From Streptomyces aureocirculatus (GTDB lineage Bacteria > Actinomycetota > Actinomycetes > Streptomycetales > Streptomycetaceae), in NCBI RefSeq assembly GCF_000720475.1, contig NZ_JOAP01000010.1:1-64000 (forward strand): a DNA stretch of 64,000 nt, in the 5' to 3' direction. Shown piece after piece: positions 21,678 through 30,110 of the stretch (position 1 is its first letter; the number at the start of each line of letters is the position of its first letter). The notes below the pieces were generated by a model, which worked only from the letters and a program-made list of their open reading frames with translations, ran no database searches and was not told the origin of the DNA. Position numbers and translations under genes: made by a program.

Positions 21678-21968
21678 GGGCGAACCGCCCCGGCCTCCCG
21701 GACCGCCGCGTCCACGGGTGCCACTGACAGAGGTACCGCGTCCACCAGAGGTACCGCGCCCAAGGGACACCGCGTCCAGGGGAGTACCGCAGACGCCGTA
21801 CCCCGACTCGTCGCGATGGGCCGTCGCGCCCTGGCCGCCTCGTCGACTCCGGGGACAGGTATGGACTTGACCGCAGGGTCTCTCTACGCTCTGCCGCACC
21901 GCGATGAGAGCGCTCTCAGCAACTCTGGTCCACCTCATTCCCGCTGGCACGACGAGAGGTCCCCCACT

Positions 21969-23117
21969 GTGAGACGCACAACTGGAGCACGCTTCGGCCT
22001 GTCCGCCCTGCTGCTGATGGCCACCTGCGCAGGCACCGGGCTCGCCCCCACCGCTGCCGCCGCCGACCGCACGCCCCGAACGCCCGCCTCCCCCGCGCTG
22101 TTCGACGCCATGCGGCGCGACCTCGGGCTGAGCCCCGCCGCCGCGCGCGAGCGGCTCGCCGACGAACGCCAGGCCGCAAGGACCGAGCGCGCGGCCCGCA
22201 AGGCCGCGGGTGCCGCGTACGGCGGTTCCTGGTTCGACGCCGAACGCGGCCGGCTGACCGTGGCCGTCACCGGACAGCGGGCCGCGGCGGAGGTACGCAG
22301 GACCGGAGCCGCCGTGCGCCTGGTGAAGCACAGCGCCGCGCGGCTCGACGCGGCGAAGGCGCGCATCGACAAGCTCGACGCCCCGGCTGGGGTGGCGAGT
22401 TGGCGCGTCGACCCCGAGACGAACGGCGTCGTCGTGAGCGTGGTCGCCCGCCACCGTGCCGACAACGATGTCAGCTCCTTTCTGAAGCGGGCCCGCGCCA
22501 CCGCGCCCGTACGCGTGGCGACCGTTCCCGAAGGCCCCCGCACCTTCGCCGCCGGAACCGTGGGCGGCGACCCGTACTACACCGGCAACGTCCGCTGTTC
22601 CATCGGCTTCTCGGTGCACGGCGGCTTCGTGACGGCCGGGCACTGCGGGCGCGCGGGCGCGTCCGTGCGCGGCTGGGACGGGTCCGCCATGGGCACGTTC
22701 CAGGGCTCGTCGTTCCCCGGCGACGACTACGCGTACGTGTCCATCGGGCACGGCTGGTGGACCGTGCCCGTCGTCCTCGGCTGGGGCACCATCCCCGACC
22801 AGTTGGTGCGCGGTTCGGCCGAGGCGCCGGTCGGCTCCTCGATCTGCCGTTCCGGCTCCACCACCAAGTGGCACTGCGGCCGGGTGCTCGCCAAGAACGA
22901 GACCGTGAACTACTCGGACGGCACCGTGGTGCACCAGTTGACCAAGACCAGCGTGTGCGCCCAGGGCGGCGACTCGGGCGGCTCGTTCCTCAGCGGCGAC
23001 CAGGCCCAGGGCGTCACCTCCGGCGGCTGGGGCAACTGCGGCAGCGGCGGCGAGACGTGGTACCAGCCCGTCAACGAGATCCTGAACCGGTACGGGCTGA
23101 GGCTGCACACCGCCTGA
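21969..23117 (+). CDS. Secreted streptogrisin-type serine protease (S1 family) with prodomain
   Basis: 382 residues. The signal peptide (hydrophobic LSALLLMATCAGTGLA, cleavage near AAA-A) is followed by an alpha-lytic-protease-type prodomain (about residues 40-195, ALFDAMRRDLGLSPAAARERL at its start) and a chymotrypsin-fold protease. Catalytic residues are visible: His in FVTAGHCG, Asp in PGDDYAYVS, Ser in GGDSGGS. Cysteine pairs match the streptogrisin pattern. GTG at 21969 is preceded by AGAGG; an upstream ATG in frame would add a non-signal leader and is less likely. It may take part in extracellular protein scavenging together with the collagenase further right, but the genes are 17 kb apart. 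Confidence 0.92.
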   Translation: MRRTTGARFGLSALLLMATCAGTGLAPTAAAADRTPRTPASPALFDAMRRDLGLSPAAARERLADERQAARTERAARKAAGAAYGGSWFDAERGRLTVAVTGQRAAAEVRRTGAAVRLVKHSAARLDAAKARIDKLDAPAGVASWRVDPETNGVVVSVVARHRADNDVSSFLKRARATAPVRVATVPEGPRTFAAGTVGGDPYYTGNVRCSIGFSVHGGFVTAGHCGRAGASVRGWDGSAMGTFQGSSFPGDDYAYVSIGHGWWTVPVVLGWGTIPDQLVRGSAEAPVGSSICRSGSTTKWHCGRVLAKNETVNYSDGTVVHQLTKTSVCAQGGDSGGSFLSGDQAQGVTSGGWGNCGSGGETWYQPVNEILNRYGLRLHTA

Positions 23118-23170
23118 TCCCGCCGGGCACAGCCTGATCCCACCAGGCACGGTGTGATCCCGCCGGGCGT
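23115..23170 (+). repeat. Three tandem copies of a 20-base unit after the protease gene
   Basis: Units starting at 23115, 23135 and 23155 share the core TGATCCCGCCGGGCAC with a few changes. The first copy overlaps the protease stop codon. Confidence 0.85.
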
Positions 23171-23339
23171 CGGCGGCCTCCAGTTGCGGGAGACCGTCGG
23201 CGCTCCTCACCACGGTGACGACGTGGGCGCCACGCGCTCAGTCCTGAAACGCGTCCATGACGTCGTCGAACCGCGTGAACTTTTGCCAGTGGCAGAACAG
23301 CGGCCGGACCGGGCTCGACGATCACTACAGTCCAGTCTC

Positions 23340-24107
23340 ATGACGACGATCACGACGCGTACGGTCGAGTACCCCGCGGACGGTTTGACGATGATCGGGC
23401 ACCTCGCTCTGCCGACCGGTGTCGACCGCCGGCCCGCGGTGCTGCTCGGACCGGAGGGCACGGGGCTCAGCGACGTCGAGCGCCGCCGGGCCGATGCTCT
23501 CGCCGAGCTGGGATATACAGCGCTGGCCTTCGACCTTCACGGCGGGCGCTATTTGGGCGACCCCGAGGAGATGCTGGCCCGTTGTCTGCCGCTGCTCGCT
23601 GATCCCGACCGGATGCGGGGCATCGGCCATGCGGCGCTCGACGTGTTGCGCGCCGAACCGCGGACCGACCCCGACCGGATCGCCGCCGTCGGCTACGGCA
23701 CCGGGGGCGCCATCGGCCTTGAACTCGGGCGCGACGGCGTCAGCCTGCGCGCGATCGGCACAGTCAACGCAACTACCACGGGCCGGCCGGGCGAGGCGGC
23801 GCGCATCCGCTGCCCGGTGTGGGCCGGGGTCGGGTCGGAGGACCCGATCATGTCGCCCGCGCAACGGAGCGCGTTCACCGCGGAGATGCAGGCCGCGGGC
23901 GTCGACTGGCGCCTCACGGTGTACGGCGGCGCTTTGCACGCCTTCCACCACCCGACGGTCGACCACCCCACGGTCCCCGGCGTCGGCTACCACCCGCGGC
24001 ACGCGCGGCGGGCCTGGCGCGACATCGTCGACCTGCTCGCCGAGTGCCTGCCCGTGACGGAGGCTCCGGGACATGCCCCAGGTAAGCAGGCCGACCCCGG
24101 GCACTGA
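23340..24107 (+). CDS. Dienelactone-hydrolase-like protein with an altered nucleophile motif
   Basis: 255 residues with an alpha/beta hydrolase layout like dienelactone hydrolase: RPAVLLGPEGTGLSD (oxyanion strand), YTALAFDLHGG, then the nucleophile elbow reading GYGTGG. In the family this is normally GYCFGG with Cys as nucleophile; here the Cys position is Gly. Acid and base are present: GSEDP (Asp) and ALHAFHHP (His). So it either uses the neighbouring Thr or has lost hydrolase activity. ATG at 23340 gives the family length. It stands alone between the protease gene and the convergent beta-lactamase-type gene; no aromatic-degradation genes are near. Confidence 0.78.
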   Translation: MTTITTRTVEYPADGLTMIGHLALPTGVDRRPAVLLGPEGTGLSDVERRRADALAELGYTALAFDLHGGRYLGDPEEMLARCLPLLADPDRMRGIGHAALDVLRAEPRTDPDRIAAVGYGTGGAIGLELGRDGVSLRAIGTVNATTTGRPGEAARIRCPVWAGVGSEDPIMSPAQRSAFTAEMQAAGVDWRLTVYGGALHAFHHPTVDHPTVPGVGYHPRHARRAWRDIVDLLAECLPVTEAPGHAPGKQADPGH

Positions 24108-24120
24108 CAGTCCACTCCCC

Positions 24121-26217
24121 TCAAGTCCGCCGGGGTATGCCCATTACACGGTGCCCCGGGTGCGCGTGAGGAGAGGATCCGGCCGCGTTGTCCTTGGCCA
24201 GTGTCCACAGTGCGAGGTACGCGCGCTGGGTGAAGGCGCCGCTGAGCGTGGGGCTCGTGTTGGCCAGTGCGGTCAGCGCCACGTTCGTCTGCGGGCTGAA
24301 GCCCGCGAAGGTGGTGAAGCCCCTGGTGCCGCCGGAGTGGTGGTAGAGGTCGCGGCCGGGCCGGGGGCGGATGTTCCAGATCAGGGCGATGCGGTTGCCC
24401 GTGCGGGGCAGGGCGATCCGGGGGGTGGTGACGTCGGCGAGTGCCGTGCGCAGGGTGCGGGGGACGCCGGGCGGCACCGCGGCGGGGTCGAGGAGGGCGT
24501 CCAGGGCCGTGAGCAGGTCACGGGCGCTCGAGCGGACCGCTCCCGCGCCGGGCAGCGCGGGGATCTCCCAGGGGGGGCGCGCCCTGCCGTGCCAGTATCC
24601 GGTGGCCTGCGGCCGGTCCGCGGCGCAGTTGGTGCGGGTCAGGCCGAGCGGGTCGAGGACGCGGGCCGCGAGCAGCCTGGCGTAGGCGCCGTCGCCCGGG
24701 CCGTGGGCGGCACGGGTGAGCAGGTCGGCCAGCAGTCCGACGCCGAAGTTGGAGTAGCGGACGCGGGTACCGGGGGGCGTTCGGGGGCGGGTGCGGGCCA
24801 GGGCGCGGTGGCAGTCGTCGGCGGAGTAGGCGGCGTAGGGGTTGCTGAACCAGGCGGGCGCGCCGCGGCGCGCCAGGCCGGGCGGCAGGCGTGGCAGGCC
24901 CGAGGTGTGGGTGGCCAGGTGGAGGAGGGTGATGGGGGCGCCCCGCAGGCGTGGGGCCGCGGCCCGGGGGAGGAAGCGGGTGACCGGGTCGTCGTAGGCC
25001 ACCTCGCCGCGGGCGACCATCTCGGCGAGGAGCAGCGCGGTGAACGTCTTGGTGAGGGAGCCGATCTCGAAGCGCGTGTCGGGGTCGGCCGGCGCGCCAC
25101 CCCGCAGCGCCGTGTCGCCCCCGGCGAGCAGCACCCGTTCGGGCCCGCACCGGACGGCGAAGGCCACCGCACTCGCGCCGGGTGCGGCGGCACGCAGGGC
25201 GCCGAGCAGGTCGTCCGCCCAGGCGGGGTCACCTGGGCCCGCGTGCTGTGCGCCGGGGGGCCCGGCACCGGGTTCCGCATGCGGCGGAGCGGGGCGGCGT
25301 TCCGCATACGGCGAAGCCGGGCGGCCCTCGCGCGGGCCCGCGTCCCCTGCGCCGGGGCCCCCGTGACCGCGCTCCCCATGCGGCGGACCGGGGCGGCGTT
25401 CCGCATGCGGCGGAGCGGAGCGGCGTTCCGCATGCGGCGGAACCGGGCGGCCCTCGCACGGGCCCGCCTCCCCTGCGCCGGAGCCCCCGTCACCGCGCTC
25501 CCCATGCCGGGGACCAGGGCGGCATTCCGCATACGGCGGAACCGGGCGGCCCTCGCACGGGCCCGCCTCCCCTGCGCCGGAGCCCCCGTCACCGCGCTCC
25601 CCATGCGGCGCACCGAGGCGGCGTTCCGCATACGGCGGAACCGGACGGCCCTCGCACGGGCCCGCCTCCCCTGCGCCGGAGCCCCCGTGACCGCGCTCCC
25701 CATGCGGCGCACCGGGGCGGCATTCCGCATACGGCGAAGCCGGACGGCCCTCGCACGGGCCCGCCTCCCCTGCGCCGGAGCCCCCGTCACCGCGCTCCCC
25801 ATGCGGCGCACCGGGGCGGCCGTCGCCAGGGTCCGCGTTCCCCACGCCGGGGCGCTCGCCACCTTGGCCCGCATGTGGCAGGCCAGAACGCCCACCGCCC
25901 GGGTATACATCCCCCGGGCCAGGGCGCCCGCCACCCGGGCCAGCGTCCTGCGCGCCGGGATGCCCGTCACCCGGGCCCGTATCCGGCAGCCTGGCACCCG
26001 GGCCCAGGTCCCGCAGGCCAGAACGTCCGCCACCAGGTTCCGCATCTGGCAGACCGGCACGCCTACCACCCGAACCCGCATCCTCCGCGCCGGGATGCCC
26101 GCCATCCGCGCCCCCCGCACCAGAACGTCCACCGCCCGCCCCCGCAGGCGGCGGATCGGTGCGGTCGCGGCCCGCGGCCGTGTCCCCCGCACCAGGGCGT
26201 TCCTCGTGCGGGCTCAC
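24121..26217 (-). CDS. Beta-lactamase-family serine hydrolase with long repeat-built N-terminus (last gene of a four-gene operon)
   Basis: 698 residues from GTG at 26217, which overlaps the upstream stop as GTGA. The last 370 residues are a class C beta-lactamase/penicillin-binding-type domain: SLTK (Ser nucleophile and Lys), YSNFG (Tyr-x-Asn), HSGGTRG (third motif). Such enzymes act as D-peptidases, esterases or amidases. The first 330 residues are Gly/Pro/Arg-rich, first as 12-residue units (e.g. AGPGGGRPGPGD), then as five units of about 33 residues (GERGDGGSGAGEAGPCEGRP core). No signal peptide or membrane anchor is seen, so the enzyme is probably cytoplasmic, unless the true start lies elsewhere. 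Operon position suggests it acts on the product of the 60-residue peptide gene; this is inference. Confidence 0.72.
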   Translation of the reverse strand: MSPHEERPGAGDTAAGRDRTDPPPAGAGGGRSGAGGADGGHPGAEDAGSGGRRAGLPDAEPGGGRSGLRDLGPGARLPDTGPGDGHPGAQDAGPGGGRPGPGDVYPGGGRSGLPHAGQGGERPGVGNADPGDGRPGAPHGERGDGGSGAGEAGPCEGRPASPYAECRPGAPHGERGHGGSGAGEAGPCEGRPVPPYAERRLGAPHGERGDGGSGAGEAGPCEGRPVPPYAECRPGPRHGERGDGGSGAGEAGPCEGRPVPPHAERRSAPPHAERRPGPPHGERGHGGPGAGDAGPREGRPASPYAERRPAPPHAEPGAGPPGAQHAGPGDPAWADDLLGALRAAAPGASAVAFAVRCGPERVLLAGGDTALRGGAPADPDTRFEIGSLTKTFTALLLAEMVARGEVAYDDPVTRFLPRAAAPRLRGAPITLLHLATHTSGLPRLPPGLARRGAPAWFSNPYAAYSADDCHRALARTRPRTPPGTRVRYSNFGVGLLADLLTRAAHGPGDGAYARLLAARVLDPLGLTRTNCAADRPQATGYWHGRARPPWEIPALPGAGAVRSSARDLLTALDALLDPAAVPPGVPRTLRTALADVTTPRIALPRTGNRIALIWNIRPRPGRDLYHHSGGTRGFTTFAGFSPQTNVALTALANTSPTLSGAFTQRAYLALWTLAKDNAAGSSPHAHPGHRVMGIPRRT
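25265..25860. repeat. 99-bp tandem repeats inside the hydrolase gene
   Basis: The block beginning CCCTCGCACG recurs at 25451, 25550, 25649 and 25748, exactly 99 bases apart, with a diverged copy near 25322. The period is a multiple of three, so the frame is kept. The flanking 25860-26180 region holds older 36-base units. Confidence 0.92.
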
Positions 26218-27146
26218 AGTCCGCGCGCCGTCCCGTCCAGGGCGCGGGACACCGCGAGGGTGCCGGCGATCGTGGCCACCACGGTGGTGTGCTGGTGGTC
26301 CGCGAAGCGCAGGGCGGGCTCGTCGCGGATCGGGTCGCCGTCGCGCGGGACCAGACCGTCCGGGTGCTGAGCCCGGGCGAGGCGGTCCCAGTCCGCGGCC
26401 GTGCAGTACGGCTCCGGCAGGCAACAGCCGACGATCATCAGCTCGGCGACCAGGTCCCACTGCTCGATCTCGGCCCAGATGTCGATCCACACCGGCAGCC
26501 AGGTGCTCACGTAGTCGGTGAGGTCCCCGGGCAGGCCGGTCGGGCGGGCGCCCCAGTCGGTGAGGTGGAAGACCGTGTGGGTGACGCAGTAGCCGGTCAT
26601 CCAGTCGATGAGCCAGGGCTCGGGGGTCGCCCCGAGCCACGTCGCCCGGGTCAGTGCCTCCCAGTCGTAGGCACGTTCGCCCTGGTCGAGGCCCACGACG
26701 CGAGCGGCGTTGGCGACGGCGAGCCGACGGTTGGGCACGCTCTCGGCACTCCGGACGGAACGCAGCGCGCTGGTGTGGGCGAGCAGGACGTCGAGCGCTT
26801 CATGGCGCAAGCCGATGCGCGCGAACGGGACGTACGACTCCAGCGGATCGGTCATCAGCGAGAACCGCAACTGCCGTTCGTACAGCATGTCGCCCTCCCG
26901 GAACTCCCGCCAGCAAAAGCCCACCAGTTCGCGGGCCAGGCGCAGCTCGGTGCTGCCCGCGACCGACTCCCGCAGCACGAGCGAGGCGGCAAGCGCGGTC
27001 TCGCCCAGCGGTTTGTAGGCGCCGTTGGGGTCACCCAGCTCCGCGGTGGCGTCGGCGGGCAGGGCGCCGCGCTCGCGATGGTCGTACAGCCAGGCCAGGG
27101 CCCGCGCGCTCACCTCGTGCGCGGTCCGCGTCACGGACGACGTCAT
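26214..27146 (-). CDS. Unrecognised protein of a peptide-linked operon (gene 3 of 4)
   Basis: 310 residues, soluble, predicted mostly helical, rich in Trp, His and Asp. I do not recognise a named family. Notable stretches are YDHRERG near residue 22, KPLGETALAASLVL, CVTHTVFHLTDWG (near residue 188) and FADHQHTTVVATIAGT near the end. The His/Asp/Trp clusters could form a metal site or active site, and the repeated helix pairs resemble alpha-toroid folds, but neither can be shown here. ATG overlaps the upstream stop (ATGA) and its own stop overlaps the hydrolase start (GTGA). Translation of all four genes is therefore coupled and the proteins are likely to work together. Confidence 0.72.
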   Translation of the reverse strand: MTSSVTRTAHEVSARALAWLYDHRERGALPADATAELGDPNGAYKPLGETALAASLVLRESVAGSTELRLARELVGFCWREFREGDMLYERQLRFSLMTDPLESYVPFARIGLRHEALDVLLAHTSALRSVRSAESVPNRRLAVANAARVVGLDQGERAYDWEALTRATWLGATPEPWLIDWMTGYCVTHTVFHLTDWGARPTGLPGDLTDYVSTWLPVWIDIWAEIEQWDLVAELMIVGCCLPEPYCTAADWDRLARAQHPDGLVPRDGDPIRDEPALRFADHQHTTVVATIAGTLAVSRALDGTARGL

Positions 27147-28066
27147 GCGTCCTCCACTGCGAGCAGCCGCCGGGCGATGGCGACGTCGAGGGCCAGGCGG
27201 GGTCCACCGCCGTGCAGGCCAAGGTGCCGGACCAGGGGCACCGGGTCGAGGGGCAGGCGCTCGCCCTCGGCGGCCAGCAGGGCGAGCCAGCGTGCGATGC
27301 GTGCGGCGGTGGGGAAGTCCCGGCGGAGCACGGCGCGCGTGGCGCCGCGCGCGAGGGCCCGCGGGGCGGCGCGTGCCACGGCGTGCACGGGGCCATCGAG
27401 TCCGGGCAGAGCGAGCGGGGAGAGCTGCCCCATGCGCACGGACCAGGTCTGCCAGGTGGTGCCGGGTCCGGGAGTGCCGGTGGGGCCGGGAGCACCGGTG
27501 TGGCCGGTGTGGCTCACGGCCGGGACGCCGTCTGCCTCCGCCAGCTCGGGGGCCCCGCTGGGCTGCGGGGCGAGCGCGCCGCCGATGTCGGTGGAGGGGG
27601 GAACTCCGGCACTCCCGACGTCGGCGTAGGGAAGGTCCACCTCCGTACCGGCGGCGAAGGGACCGTCCGCCTCCGTACCGGCGGCGGGGAGTCCGCCCGT
27701 CTCCGTACCCGCGAACCGGGCGAGCAGCGTCGCCGTGCCCCAGTCCCGCCAGGCGGCCAGCCAGGGCTCGGCGGGCCCGGCCGGGGGCGGGGCGGGCGTG
27801 CCGACCGGGGGCGGGAACACCGCGAAGGACTGGGCGAGGGCCGCCGCGTCCGCCGGGTGGAACACCGCGTCGGCCAGGAGAAAGGGCGCGAAGACATCGG
27901 CGCCGACGACGCGGATGGCGGCCAGCGCCGCCTTGGGGTCGTCCGCCTGTTCGACATGGTCGGCGACCATGGCTGTGCCCCCGGCGCCGCGAAGGGCGTC
28001 GAGGGCACGAAGAGCCAGGTCAGCCGCCGACGCGGCATACGCGGCCTGCGACCGATCGGGACTCAC
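27143..28066 (-). CDS. Unrecognised protein of a peptide-linked operon (gene 2 of 4)
   Basis: 307 residues, not recognised. The N-terminal third (to about residue 95) is a helical Ala-rich domain with FAPFLLADAVFHPADAAAL. The middle (about 100-205) is a low-complexity linker rich in Gly, Pro, Ala and Thr with imperfect repeats of the type AGTEADGPFAAGTEVD. The C-terminal third is helical and basic (TRAVLRRDFPTAARIARWLALL). GTG at 28066 overlaps the stop of the 60-residue peptide gene as GTGA. A two-domain adaptor or maturation protein for that peptide is one possibility, but nothing in the sequence proves it. Confidence 0.7.
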   Translation of the reverse strand: MSPDRSQAAYAASAADLALRALDALRGAGGTAMVADHVEQADDPKAALAAIRVVGADVFAPFLLADAVFHPADAAALAQSFAVFPPPVGTPAPPPAGPAEPWLAAWRDWGTATLLARFAGTETGGLPAAGTEADGPFAAGTEVDLPYADVGSAGVPPSTDIGGALAPQPSGAPELAEADGVPAVSHTGHTGAPGPTGTPGPGTTWQTWSVRMGQLSPLALPGLDGPVHAVARAAPRALARGATRAVLRRDFPTAARIARWLALLAAEGERLPLDPVPLVRHLGLHGGGPRLALDVAIARRLLAVEDA

Positions 28067-28245
28067 TTGCCCTTCGGCTCCTTCGGCTCCTTCGGCGAGA
28101 TCAGCAGGCCGAGCAGCAGTTTCCCGTCCGCTTCCGGCGCGTACTTCGGCGCATCGCTCAGAACCGCCTCAGGCTCCACCATGGCCGTACTGAGCGCCGC
28201 GGTGTCCGTCGGAGTGATCAGAAGCGGTGTGTGCTGAGCAAGCAT
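28063..28245 (-). CDS. 60-residue peptide at the head of a four-gene operon (candidate precursor peptide)
   Basis: 60 residues, no recognised family. It has a Thr/Ala-rich N-terminal half (LLITPTDTAALST), an acidic middle (VEPEAVLSDAPKYAPEADG) and a C-terminus of hydrophobic KLLLGLLI followed by basic SPKEPKEPKGK. No signal peptide, double-Gly site or Cys residues. Its start is very well supported: GAGGAGG sits at ideal distance before ATG and a promoter-like pair lies 70-100 bases upstream. The KEP duplication comes from a CTCCTTCGG tandem repeat in the DNA. First place, strong translation signal and coupling to three larger genes are what a ribosomal peptide precursor or a small regulatory subunit would show; which one is unknown. 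Confidence 0.68.
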   Translation of the reverse strand: MLAQHTPLLITPTDTAALSTAMVEPEAVLSDAPKYAPEADGKLLLGLLISPKEPKEPKGK

Positions 28246-28313
28246 CAGTGCCTCCTCATATAGACGTCGCCACTCTGTCCAGTGGCGCCCACCCTCGGAC
28301 CAGTTTAGGGCAA

Positions 28314-28342
28314 TTCATACCTATTGTCTGTTTAGTTGTGAA
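28314..28342 (-). promoter_or_regulatory. Promoter-like pair for the peptide operon
   Basis: Read on the - strand, TTCACA (28342-28337) and TATGAA (28319-28314) are separated by 17 bases and lie in an AT-rich tract unusual for this window. They would start transcription about 60 bases before the peptide's ATG. Confidence 0.5.
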
Positions 28343-28482
28343 CTTCGTACGGCACGGGCGCCCCACGGCATCGGTACCAGGGTGTGGAGCGCGACTGCGT
28401 CCATGCGCTCGGCGCGCCCACTGACGGCTGATCAGGCCGCTGCCAAGAGCGGGAGTTGCCGCTCCTGCACCTGGGGCACCGC

Positions 28483-29358
28483 TCACCCCCCGGGCGCCGC
28501 CCGCGCGGCGAGTGCCGCCAGCTCGTCCGGAGTGCGCGGCTCCGCGTCCGCCCCCGGCAGCAGCCCCCGCGCCCGCAGCAGCTCCGCCACGGCGATCCCC
28601 CACGGCAGGCCGAGGCCCGCCCGGGCGAGCAGGTCGCGCCGGGCCAGCGTCTCCGCCACCGGCCCTGTGCGCACCCCCTCGGGGGTGAGCAGCGCCGCGT
28701 CGTCGGCCCAGCGCAGGGCGAGGTCCACGTCGTGGGTCGCCATGAGCACGGTCGTCCCCGTGTCCCGCAGCCGCCCGAGGGTGGCGAGGAGACGTTCCTG
28801 GCCGTCGGGGTCGAGCCCCGCGGTCGGCTCGTCGAGGATCAGCACGCGGGGCCGCATCGCCACGGCCCCGGCGATGGCGGTCCGCTTGCGCTGGCCGTAG
28901 GAGAGCAGGTGGGTGGGGCGGTCGGCCAGGTCGCCGATGTCGAGTGCGGCCAGCGCCTCGGCGACACGGGAGCGGACCTCGCCGTCGGGCAGACCGAGGT
29001 TCAGCGGCCCGAAGGACACGTCCTGCGCGACGGAGGCCGCGAACAACTGGTCGTCCGGGTCCTGCACGACCAGTTGCACCGTGGTGCGCAACCGGGTCAG
29101 ACCCTTGCGGTCGTACCGGACGGGGACGCCCTCGACACCGAGGGTGCCCGTGTCCGGGCGCAGGCCGCCGCTGAGCAGCCGCATCAGTGTCGTCTTGCCG
29201 CTGCCGTTGCGCCCGAGCAGCGCGACGGCACGCCCCTCGACGACGTCGAAGTCCAGGCCGCTGAGCACCGTGGGCCCGTCCTCGTACGCGTAGGACGCGC
29301 CGCGCAGCGCGACCAGGGGCGGGGCAGCCCCGTGCGGAGCGGCGCTCGGCTCGCTCAT
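28483..29358 (-). CDS. cbiO: Cobalt ECF transporter ATPase CbiO
   Basis: 291 residues. ABC ATPase that powers the cobalt energy-coupling-factor transporter at the inner face of the membrane. Walker A GRNGSGKTT near residue 50, Q-loop VVQDPDDQLFA, signature LSYGQRKR, Walker B RVLILDEPTAGLDP, and H-loop ATHD are all present. The PDDQLF motif is typical of CbiO/EcfA. It is the last gene of cbiMNQO; ATG overlaps the cbiQ stop by 4 bases. The C-terminal 45 residues (after LLARAGLGLPWG) are an extra Ala/Pro/Arg-rich tail. Confidence 0.93.
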   Translation of the reverse strand: MSEPSAAPHGAAPPLVALRGASYAYEDGPTVLSGLDFDVVEGRAVALLGRNGSGKTTLMRLLSGGLRPDTGTLGVEGVPVRYDRKGLTRLRTTVQLVVQDPDDQLFAASVAQDVSFGPLNLGLPDGEVRSRVAEALAALDIGDLADRPTHLLSYGQRKRTAIAGAVAMRPRVLILDEPTAGLDPDGQERLLATLGRLRDTGTTVLMATHDVDLALRWADDAALLTPEGVRTGPVAETLARRDLLARAGLGLPWGIAVAELLRARGLLPGADAEPRTPDELAALAARAAPGG

Positions 29359-30104
29359 GGCAGAAACCTTTCCAGTACGAGGGTCAGGGCCACCAGGCCG
29401 GTGAGGAGCGCCGCGCTCGCCACCACGAAGCTCCGCGAGATCCGGACCTCGGGCACGAGCACGCGCAGCGTCCCGTCGTAGCCGCGTCCGGCGAGCCCGG
29501 CCTGAAGCCTGCTCGCCCGGTCGAAGGCCCGCACGAACGCGGTGGCGCCGAGACCGGCGAGGGAGCGCCAGGTCGCCGCCCGGGTGGTGTGGCCGAGCCG
29601 GGCGGCCTGGGCCTGCCGGATGCGGCTCATGGAGTCCAGGAGCATGAAGCTCATCCGGTACGTCACCAGGGCCACGTCCACCACCGGCGCCGGTACGCCC
29701 GCCTTGACCAGGCGGGGCAGCAGGTCCGACATCGGTGTGGTGAACGCGAAGAGCAGCACGCCGAGCGAGGCCGCCGACGTCCGAAGGAGCAGGCCGCCCG
29801 CTCGTGCGGGGCCGCCGTCGGCGAGCGTGACGAACCCGCCGGGCCCGCCGATCTGCAGGAGCAGGATCAGGGCGCCGGTGACACAGAACCCGAGCGGTAC
29901 ACGGTAGGCCCGCCACAGTTTGCGGGCCCCCACCCCCGCCGGGCCGAGCAGCAGGGTGAGCGCGGCGGCCAGGACGAGGGCGGCGCCCGGCCAGGGCGGC
30001 AGGGAGATGGCGAGGACCGTGAGGCCGAGGCCGAGGACGGCCTTGTCCACGGGGTGGCGGCGGCGCCAGCGACTGCTGTGCGCCGCCGCGTCGATGGGGA
30101 GCAC
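29355..30104 (-). CDS. cbiQ: Cobalt ECF transporter T component CbiQ
   Basis: 249 residues with about five hydrophobic helices. This transmembrane coupling subunit links the substrate-binding part (CbiMN) to the ATPase CbiO. The coupling-helix signature with its Ala-Arg-Gly motifs is visible as AFDRASRLQAGLAGRGYDG near residue 205, and SMSRIRQAQAARLG supplies the first coupling helix. GTG at 30104 gives the expected length. It lies 7 bases downstream of cbiN and overlaps cbiO. Confidence 0.92.
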   Translation of the reverse strand: MLPIDAAAHSSRWRRRHPVDKAVLGLGLTVLAISLPPWPGAALVLAAALTLLLGPAGVGARKLWRAYRVPLGFCVTGALILLLQIGGPGGFVTLADGGPARAGGLLLRTSAASLGVLLFAFTTPMSDLLPRLVKAGVPAPVVDVALVTYRMSFMLLDSMSRIRQAQAARLGHTTRAATWRSLAGLGATAFVRAFDRASRLQAGLAGRGYDGTLRVLVPEVRISRSFVVASAALLTGLVALTLVLERFLP

Positions 30105-30110
30105 TCCGGG

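Noticed and set aside
24073..27629. Long + strand open frames across the hydrolase repeats and the operon genes
   Set aside because: Low-complexity Arg/Pro/Ala translations with no homology. The - strand frames carry the SLTK, YSN and HSG motifs and the coupled starts.
28447..28464. Terminator hairpin for cbiMNQO (GAGCGG...CCGCTC)
   Set aside because: Only a 6-bp stem without a U tract. Such short dyads are common in GC-rich DNA, so it is not listed as a feature.
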